From Spiroplasma endosymbiont of Nebria brevicollis (GTDB lineage: Bacteria; Bacillota_I; Bacilli_A; Mycoplasmatales; VBWQ01): a stretch of DNA of 64,000 nt. Position 1 is the stretch's first letter. Each line of letters opens with the position of its first letter. The notes below the pieces were generated by a model. That model worked only from the letters and a program-made list of their open reading frames with translations. It was not told the DNA's origin and made no database searches. The DNA lies in assembly GCF_964030895.1 (NCBI RefSeq), contig NZ_OZ034986.1, positions 992,001 to 1,056,000 on the forward strand, written 5' to 3'. Positions 58,261 to 64,000 of this stretch are shown piece by piece. A program made the translations under genes and the position numbers.

Positions 58261-58290
58261 GGCTTTTGCTACTTACAGTAGCAATAAGCC
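58261..58290 (+). promoter_or_regulatory. Stem-loop 1 (copy 3)
   Basis: GGCTT-TT-GCTAC, TTACA, GTAGC-AAT-AAGCC. Confidence 0.55.
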
Positions 58291-58321
58291 TATACGTAGT
58301 AGATAGTAAATATTTAGTATA

Positions 58322-58353
58322 TAAGCCTTTATCACTGTAAGTGATAAGGCTTA
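58322..58353 (+). promoter_or_regulatory. Stem-loop 2 (copy 3)
   Basis: TAAGCCTTTATCAC, TGTAA, GTGATAAGGCTTA; 13 pairs with one bulged T. Equivalent to 3316-3346. Confidence 0.6.
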
Positions 58354-58382
58354 TACATAATAGAAAGGTTAGAAAGGAATAT

Positions 58383-58868
58383 ATGACAACTATTAATTTA
58401 GAATTAAAAAGTAAAATTAAAGAAACAGATAAAGGTATATTATTAGAAATTGGTGAATATGAAACATGATTTTCTATTCAATATACTAATATTGATAATA
58501 AAAATAAAAAAATATTAATAAAAATTTTTGAAGATTGAGATTATAAATTAGGTAAAAAATCTATTATAAATGATATTTCTACTATTAAAGGTAGTGAAAT
58601 TTTAAAATATATAAAAAATATTCCAAATGTTACTGCTAATGAAAATGAATTAATATCTTGTGAATTTTATAAAAAATATAATGGTTATTATATTGGACAA
58701 ATAAAAAATGAAGAATGTTTTAAATATAATATTACCTGAGAAAAAGATAGAAAAAGTTTTAAAATAAATAATCCATATAATCATAATGATTTAGTAATAA
58801 ATTATATAGTAACATCATTAAAAGATTTAGTAACTCATAATAATAAAATATTTTATTTAAAATATTAA
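58383..58868 (+). CDS. First gene of the early operon, chimeric (copy 3)
   Basis: 161 aa. N-terminal part (to about residue 90, KSKIKETDKGILLEIGEYE ... ANENELISCE) is unlike copies 1/2 except for general style; from FYKKYNGYYIGQ on it is identical to them. Confidence 0.65.
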
Positions 58869-58885
58869 GAAAGGAATTAATATAA

Positions 58886-59005
58886 ATGCTTAATTGAAAT
58901 ATTATTACTCATAACTGTGATATTTGTTATAAAAAATCTTCATTTGCTAATAGAACATGTAATAACTGTTTTTATAAATTAATAGGTAAAAATAATGAAA
59001 TGTAA
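58886..59005 (+). CDS. Tiny double-CxxC zinc protein (copy 3)
   Basis: 39 aa; CDIC and CNNC kept; HKQSSINN replaced by YKKSSFAN. Confidence 0.6.
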
Positions 59006-59168
59006 ATTACATAATAAAAAATATATTTGAATTAGTGAAATAGATAATTCTTATTATTGTAATAAATGTATTAATAATATGATTGAAGAAGATATATATT
59101 TAACAAGTGATAACTATGATAGTTTATATAACTATTATATTAATGAATTACAATTAGAAAATTTTTAA
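58995..59168 (+). CDS. Small zinc-ribbon protein (copy 3)
   Basis: 57 aa, same as 2438-2611; overlaps the previous gene by 11 bases. Confidence 0.6.
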
Positions 59169-59181
59169 AGGAGAAAAGATA

Positions 59182-59388
59182 ATGAATCAATTAGAATTAC
59201 AAAATGCAAGAAAATTAATAGATAAATTTGAAGAATTACAAGAAGAATTTAATAGTAAATATGAAGAATTAGAATTTGAAATTGATAATGATGGTGATTT
59301 AAAAATTATGAAAGATTATTTTTCATATGAAAAAATAAATAAATTAGAACAAGTAATTATTCATTATAAAAAAATTATTAAAGGTTAA
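59182..59388 (+). CDS. Small coiled-coil phage protein (copy 3)
   Basis: 68 aa, like 2224-2424 with two more residues (YEELEFEID). Confidence 0.6.
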   Translation: MNQLELQNARKLIDKFEELQEEFNSKYEELEFEIDNDGDLKIMKDYFSYEKINKLEQVIIHYKKIIKG

Positions 59389-59402
59389 AGGAGAAAAATA
59401 AT

Positions 59403-59588
59403 ATGCAATATAATTATTTATTAAAATATAAATTAAATTATACTAATAAAAGAAAACAAAAAATATTTTCTACAATTGAAAATGCTATTAATTTTCATAA
59501 AAATTATAAACATCATATATTAGAAAATGCTTATATTGAACATTATGAAATATTAGTAATGGAATTAGATATTAAAGGAGTTGAATAA
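59403..59588 (+). CDS. Small phage protein, YLL-YK family (copy 3)
   Basis: 61 aa, near copy 1 (one Val to Leu change). The GGAGTTGAATAATAATG end leads into the next gene. Confidence 0.6.
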   Translation: MQYNYLLKYKLNYTNKRKQKIFSTIENAINFHKNYKHHILENAYIEHYEILVMELDIKGVE

Positions 59589-59590
59589 TA

Positions 59591-59749
59591 ATGCCAGCAC
59601 ATAAGAAAAATCAAGAAGATTTAATTATTAAACAAATTCATATTTGAGTTAATAAAACTGATTATTATAAATTAAAAATAATTTGTGTAGAAAAAGATAT
59701 TACAATTAATAAATTTGTAAGGAATTTAATTAAAAATGCAATTGAATAA
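59591..59749 (+). CDS. Small ribbon-helix-helix-like DNA-binding protein (copy 3)
   Basis: 52 aa: PAHKKNQEDLIIKQIHIWVN, then KTDYYKLKIICVEKDITINKFVRNLIKNAIE. The strand (IHIWVN) and first helix differ from copies 1 and 2, while KF/NF VRNLIKNAIE is conserved. One TGA Trp. Confidence 0.55.
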
Positions 59750-60377
59750 TAATTTAATTTTTAAAAAAGATACACATCAATATTTTATTAAAAATAAAGA
59801 ATTAATTTCAGTTTCTAAAATTATTCAATATTATTTATATGAAGATAAAAATCCTTATGAAAATATACCTTTTGATAGATTAGAAAATGCTAGATTAAGA
59901 GGAGAAACTGTTCATAAAGTAGCAGAATTATATTTTAAAAATATAAATATTAATAATATAAAAGATAAATTATTAAATAATATTCAACATTTATTTAATA
60001 AAAATTATTTACAATATTGTGAAAATTTATTAAATAATTTACAAGAATTTAAAGTAAATACTAAATATATATGTGAACAAGTATTTACTTATGATATTAT
60101 TGCTGGAACACCAGATTTAATTTATAAAGAAAATAATTTATATACAATAATTGATTTTAAAACATTATCAAATATGTATAAAGAAAATAAAGAAAAATCA
60201 ATATTACAATTAACCGCTTATTATTGAATATTAAAAAATAATGGTTTTAATTTATCAAATACACATTATATTTATTGAATTCAAAAAGATAATGTAGAAA
60301 AAATATTAGTAGAAATAACAGATGAATTAGTATATGAATGAGAAATGGCAATTGCACTTTGAAAGGAAAATCACTAA
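59736..60377 (+). CDS. PD-(D/E)XK nuclease, partner of RecT (copy 3)
   Basis: 213 aa, identical in nearly all residues to copy 2, with GTPD, IDFK and LQLTAYY. Confidence 0.82.
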
Positions 60378-61174
60378 TGGCAAATTTAACTTTACCTAAA
60401 AATATAGATAAATCAAAAATACAACAATTTACTAACTATTATGAATTAACAAAATTAAATGATAAAAAATTATCAACATTAAATCCACAATCAGTTATTA
60501 ATACTTTAGCAACTATATTTGAATTAGATTTAAGTAATAATCCAATTAAAAAAGAAATAGCATTAATACCTTATAATAATGAATTACAAGTACAAATACA
60601 AGAAGATGGTTTTTTAACTTTATTACAACGTTCAAATTGTGTAATTGATTTTCAAAGAGAAATTATTACTGATAAACATATTTTTAATAAAGAAACTCAA
60701 CGTTGAGAATTAGACCCTAGTAAAATATTTGAAAATAAAATAATTATTGGTTATTATGGTATGATTTCTATTAAAAATTATTTAGGTAAAATAATTACTT
60801 TTATTAAAGGTATGACTAAACAAGAATGTGAAGAACATAGAAAAAAATATAGTAAAGCAAATGGTAATAGTCCATGAACTACTAGTTTTAATGCTATGGC
60901 ACTTAAAACAGTTATTAAAGCAATTATTAGAGATATTAATAAAGACCCTAGTATTAAATTAGAAAATCAAAATATTATTGATAGAGCAATGCAAATTGAT
61001 CAAGCAATAGTATTAGAAAATGAAAATATAATGTATGTTGATAATCCAAATAATGATAATAAAGAAATTAAATTAAAATCTATTGAAGAACCAAAAGAAG
61101 AAATAAATATTAATTATGAACAAATACAAACTAATATTGATAATTTAGATAAGGTAGTATTTAGTAATGAATAA
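60377..61174 (+). CDS. recT: RecT-family single-strand annealing protein (copy 3)
   Basis: 265 aa; MANLT as copy 2, ETQRW as copy 1, again mosaic. Confidence 0.85.
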
Positions 61175-61697
61175 TTATTTACTTTCAATTGACCCAAGTA
61201 TAAAAAATACTGGGTTTACATTATGAGAAAATAAAATACCAATATTAATAACTAGTCTTAATTTTTCTAAAAAAGATTATCATTATTTTACTGATTTTAT
61301 TAATATGGTTTTTCTACAATGTCAAACTAATAATTTAGGTGTAATTGATGATAAAACAGATTATAGTTTATATTTAGTAATTGAACGTGGGATATTTAAT
61401 CCAAAATTTGGTAAAGGTAAAGAAACATTAGACCATTTACGTGGTTTTATTGCTGGACAATTTAATAAATTATTAACTAAAGATATGTTAGTTAGTAGTA
61501 GTGAATGAAGAAAATGATATCAAAGTTTAGATGAAATTAAATATAATTGAAATTATAAACCTTGAACTAAAGAGTTATCAATTGAACTTTCTCAATTCAT
61601 GATTAAGAACCATAATTGAAATATTAAAATTAAAGACCATGACCAAGCAGAAAGTTTATTAATTGGTTGATATTATTTAAATAAGGAAGTGAAATAA
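61167..61697 (+). CDS. RuvC-like Holliday junction resolvase (copy 3)
   Basis: 176 aa, same as copy 2. Confidence 0.78.
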
Positions 61698-61801
61698 TGG
61701 TTTGATGAGAAATATTAATAATTATAAATTCTACAATAATAGCATTAATAAATTTAGGTTGTTTTATTGTTTTATTACTTGATTTAGTAAGGAAAAAATA
61801 A
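61697..61801 (+). CDS. Tiny membrane protein (copy 3)
   Basis: 34 aa, same as 19771-19875. Confidence 0.55.
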
Positions 61802-61802
61802 A

Positions 61803-61979
61803 ATGAAAACTAAATTAAAATGTATTTGTAAAGATTGTAATAGTAAAGTATTAATTAAATTACAATCTACAGATTTAGAAAATACTTCTGTTCAATTTTT
61901 TAAAATGTGTAAAAAACATCAATTAGATTTTAATAATAAAGTAAAAGAAATTAAAGAATATTATAAAAATAAGGAGTAA
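61803..61979 (+). CDS. Small zinc-finger protein (copy 3)
   Basis: 58 aa, same as 19593-19769. Its AAGGAG end, which normally serves TerL, is now followed by an eight-codon reading (MNLIEINN) and unrelated sequence. Confidence 0.65.
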   Translation: MKTKLKCICKDCNSKVLIKLQSTDLENTSVQFFKMCKKHQLDFNNKVKEIKEYYKNKE

Positions 61980-62046
61980 ATAATGAATTTGATTGAGATT
62001 AATAACTAAATATAGATAATTTATATTTAATGATTTTTGTCTATTT
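61980..62046. other. Rearrangement junction, TerL lost
   Basis: The plus-strand operon ends where TerL should begin. The sequence beyond belongs to a block with opposite coding direction. No repeat or att-like sequence is obvious at the point of change. Confidence 0.6.
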
Positions 62047-62517
62047 TTATTTGATTTCAGGGACATCTTGTTCAAATCATTTCTTAATTAATTCATTATC
62101 AATAACAGATGAATTTGGAGTTTTTAATCATGGTTCTGTATCATGTGAAGCACTAACTAATCTCATTGTAGAAAATTGACTTAAATGATTTAATATTTTT
62201 TGAAATATTTTTTTATTATATTTAGGAGTTTCAAATTCTTGAAATCTATAAATATCTATCCCATTAGAACCACAATCTTTTAAAAAATTATATAATGGTT
62301 TTACTACTGGTCCATATGTTCAAGCATAAAAATTAATATTTATTATTTCTTTTTTAAGTTCTTTTCAATAATAACAATAAAGAAATAATAAGATTTTTTG
62401 TAATCTTAAATTACTAATATTTTCTTGCATTTCTTTTGGTATATTCTTATTTTTTTGTTCTTTATCATAAAATTTTATGATTTCTTTACATAATCCTTTT
62501 ACTTTATTAATTTCCAT
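62047..62517 (-). CDS. Panacea (DUF4065/SocA-like) domain protein
   Basis: 156 aa. Family order: LRLQKILLFLYCYYW (family KLQKLLYYA), then FYAWTYGPVVKPLYNFLKD, then LVSASHDTEPWLK. Panacea domains are known as antitoxins that block varied toxins, and are common in phages and islands. No partner gene with toxin features is visible next to it. RBS GGATGTGA before ATG at 62517. It replaces the small membrane gene position of prophage 2. Confidence 0.75.
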
Positions 62518-62932
62518 TTTAATCACATCCGAACGATAACTTAGCAAAAACTATTATTTTATATTCACATATTAACATATTTAAAAAATGAATAATAGAT
62601 AATACAAAAATATAATAAAAAAAGTTACTATTTCTAGTAACTTTTTAATCTTAAATTTAATCTATCAAAACTGCTAAGAAAAAATAGATTACTTAAATTA
62701 TACATTAATATTTAAGATTGTGTGGTTATAACTTTTTCTTGTAATTGTTTTCCTTTTTTAATAGTTATATTTTTATAGTCAATATGGTATCCCTCCAATT
62801 TCTAAATCCATGCTTTAATAAATCTTCTTATAATTAATTTATTTAAACAAAAAAATTATTCATTTATAATTTCTTGTTTTTTTGTTTTTTAAAACACTTA
62901 GTGTTTATTTTTTATTATAACAAAAAATAAAT
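62518..62932. other. Intergenic region with relic of small membrane gene
   Basis: Terminator-like hairpin (62616-62646) and about 80 bases whose minus-strand reading ends ...KVITTQS then TAA, like the end of the 13482-13796 gene (...IILPQS). No intact gene. Confidence 0.45.
62616..62646. terminator. Bidirectional terminator
   Basis: AAAAAAGTTACTA, TTTC, TAGTAACTTTTT; counterpart of 13384-13411. Confidence 0.75.
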
Positions 62933-64000
62933 TTATCTGGGATTTAATACTATTTTAGTAATATTAGCTTTAATACTATTTATATATCTCATACCATATG
63001 TAGTATAAATTATACCTTCTATTTTGCCAATTGTAACCTCTAAATAAAAAGTTCATTCTAATTTTTTATCTTTAATTAATAAACCAATGAAATTATTATT
63101 CACTAAATCAGCATTAATTCTGGCAAAACCATAATCATTATCCTGTTTTAATTTAAAATCATAATTATTCAAAATATAATAATTATTTGTTTTTCAACAA
63201 GCTTTTGCATAACCCATATGCCCATTAAGGGCAGGAGTATTTATAGGAAATCATTCTTTAAAAGAAGTAGGTAAAACATAATCTTTAAATATTAAATCTT
63301 TTAAATCAATAGTCATACTTGTATTTTCTGTTTTTGCTGGATTAAAACTTTCTGTTGTAGAAAAATTAGTTGTTACATCAAATCCTTGAAAATGAAGGGT
63401 TTTATTTTGTATTTCTTCTTTTGTCTCAATATCATAATCATAATATATAGTTATATTTTTATAATATCTTTGTAAATCATTAAAAGTATTAATTAATAAT
63501 GTTGGGTCTAATAAAGATTTTAAATTAATTTCATAATTAACCAATTTATTTGGATTAGCATTTAATCACTCATTAGTATTATCTTTTACTGGTATAACTG
63601 TTGTATCTGTTAATGGTATATTATTTGTTACTATATCTATTTTTAACTCTGGAATAATAACTATTTGTTTTGCTATATTTTGTGGACTTGGTGGTAAGAT
63701 ATTTGCTGGATAACTAAATGTAGTTTCTTCAGTTTCTTTATATTCATCATGATTTAATTTATATAAAGTAGTTCAATTAAAAGCATTACTAGTTAATGCT
63801 CCTTTATTTTTATATCTAAATTGTGCTATTGAAAGTTCATTATAATCACCTTGATAAGTAAATGGATTATCACTATAAAATGTATGTCTTTCTTCACCTT
63901 GATGTAATGATTGAGTTACAATTGTATCAATAATGTATGCATAATTAGAACCATCACTAACACCATTACTTGTTGGATTTCATTGCATTTCTGTGTCTAA
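62933..64000 (-). CDS. Large phage tail protein, second allele (partial, continues beyond window)
   Basis: C-terminal about 355 residues. 63651-63985 is identical to 14611-14945, but downstream of it the protein diverges (similar only in blocks such as DPTLLINTFNDL.RYYK) to the end GMRYINSIKANITKIVLNPR. Same reading direction as the prophage 2 allele. A further prophage copy should extend beyond 64000. Confidence 0.7.

Larger units (their letters stand above)
58085..58382 (+). promoter_or_regulatory. Upstream region of early operon, copy 3 version, no gene
   Basis: Not the same sequence as copies 1 and 2 except for the prophage end. It contains a C-run cluster (58231-58255) that forms a G-quadruplex motif on the other strand, then two stem-loops (58261-58290 and 58322-58353) and AGAAAGG before the first gene. 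Confidence 0.5.
58021..61620 (-). repeat. Inverted copy of the early cassette, copy 3
   Basis: Reverse complement of copies 1 and 2, from the prophage-end hairpin to the resolvase. The nuclease allele is closer to copy 2 (same N-terminal residues), while the coiled-coil gene is shared with copy 1, so the cassette is a mosaic. The upstream region (58085-58382) is largely different in sequence. Confidence 0.93.
58007..61980 (+). mobile_element. Inverted early cassette (copy 3) of the prophage family
   Basis: Plus-strand genes from 58383 to 61979 in the order of copies 1 and 2. Breaks off where TerL should start. On the left it joins phage B genes with the same ATACCTATTTT sequence found at the tandem junction near 3700. 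Confidence 0.85.

Noticed and set aside
62700-62790. A 28-codon minus-strand reading ending KVITTQS
   Set aside because: No start codon with ribosome site; most likely the leftover 3' end of the small membrane gene.

Overview
The window comes from a very AT-rich mollicute, almost certainly a Spiroplasma. UGA is read as tryptophan throughout: rpoB, rpoC, tkt, the transporter and nearly all phage genes only stay open if TGA is Trp. The chromosomal core is mollicute-like (rplJ-rplL-rpoB-rpoC, plsY, rpsO, tkt, scpA/scpB, rluB, deoA, acpS, rnhC, surface lipoproteins) and there is no cell-wall gene. RpoB carries Asn at the position equivalent to E. coli 526, the residue known for natural rifampin insensitivity in this class. 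I cannot name the species.

Layout. 1-3703: right end of a prophage (minus-strand early/recombination genes; its left part is outside the window). 3704-23606: a second prophage in head-to-tail tandem with the first. It has a 701-bp inverted duplication around transposase genes at its left end. A rightward late operon follows (putative small terminase, scaffold, capsid with a lipoprotein-like C-terminal domain, membrane proteins, fibre, 6105-13379). A leftward operon faces it (small membrane protein, 988-aa tail protein, portal, TerL, RuvC-like resolvase, RecT, PD-(D/E)XK nuclease, small early proteins, 23136 down to 13482). 23607-24681: 3' part of a host gene cut by the prophage. 24779-52917: host chromosome. 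53100-58006: late genes of a different, partly decayed phage on the minus strand. 58007-61980: a third copy of the early cassette, inverted relative to the first two. 61981-64000: an inserted Panacea-domain gene and the 3' end of another allele of the 988-aa tail gene.

How the phage genes fit together. The early cassette encodes a recombination module (exonuclease-like protein, RecT annealing protein, Holliday-junction resolvase) with several tiny zinc-ribbon and DNA-binding proteins, in one tightly overlapping operon that runs on into TerL, portal and tail. The late operon makes the capsid and fibre. No endolysin is visible, as expected for a wall-less host. No tyrosine or serine integrase is visible either; the only DNA-mobility gene is an ISLre2/UPF0236-type DDE transposase next to the putative TerS.

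Most notable: (1) the major capsid protein ends in a domain matching the repeats of a host surface lipoprotein in the same window; (2) a phage that may use a mollicute-ICE-type DDE transposase in place of an integrase; (3) three nearly identical early cassettes that differ mainly in a ribbon-helix-helix regulator, a first-gene N-terminus and hairpins that change but keep pairing; (4) tandem and inverted prophage arrangements with mosaic tail genes. Start and stop positions were worked out by hand with UGA=Trp. Family assignments rest on motif recognition, not on database searches.
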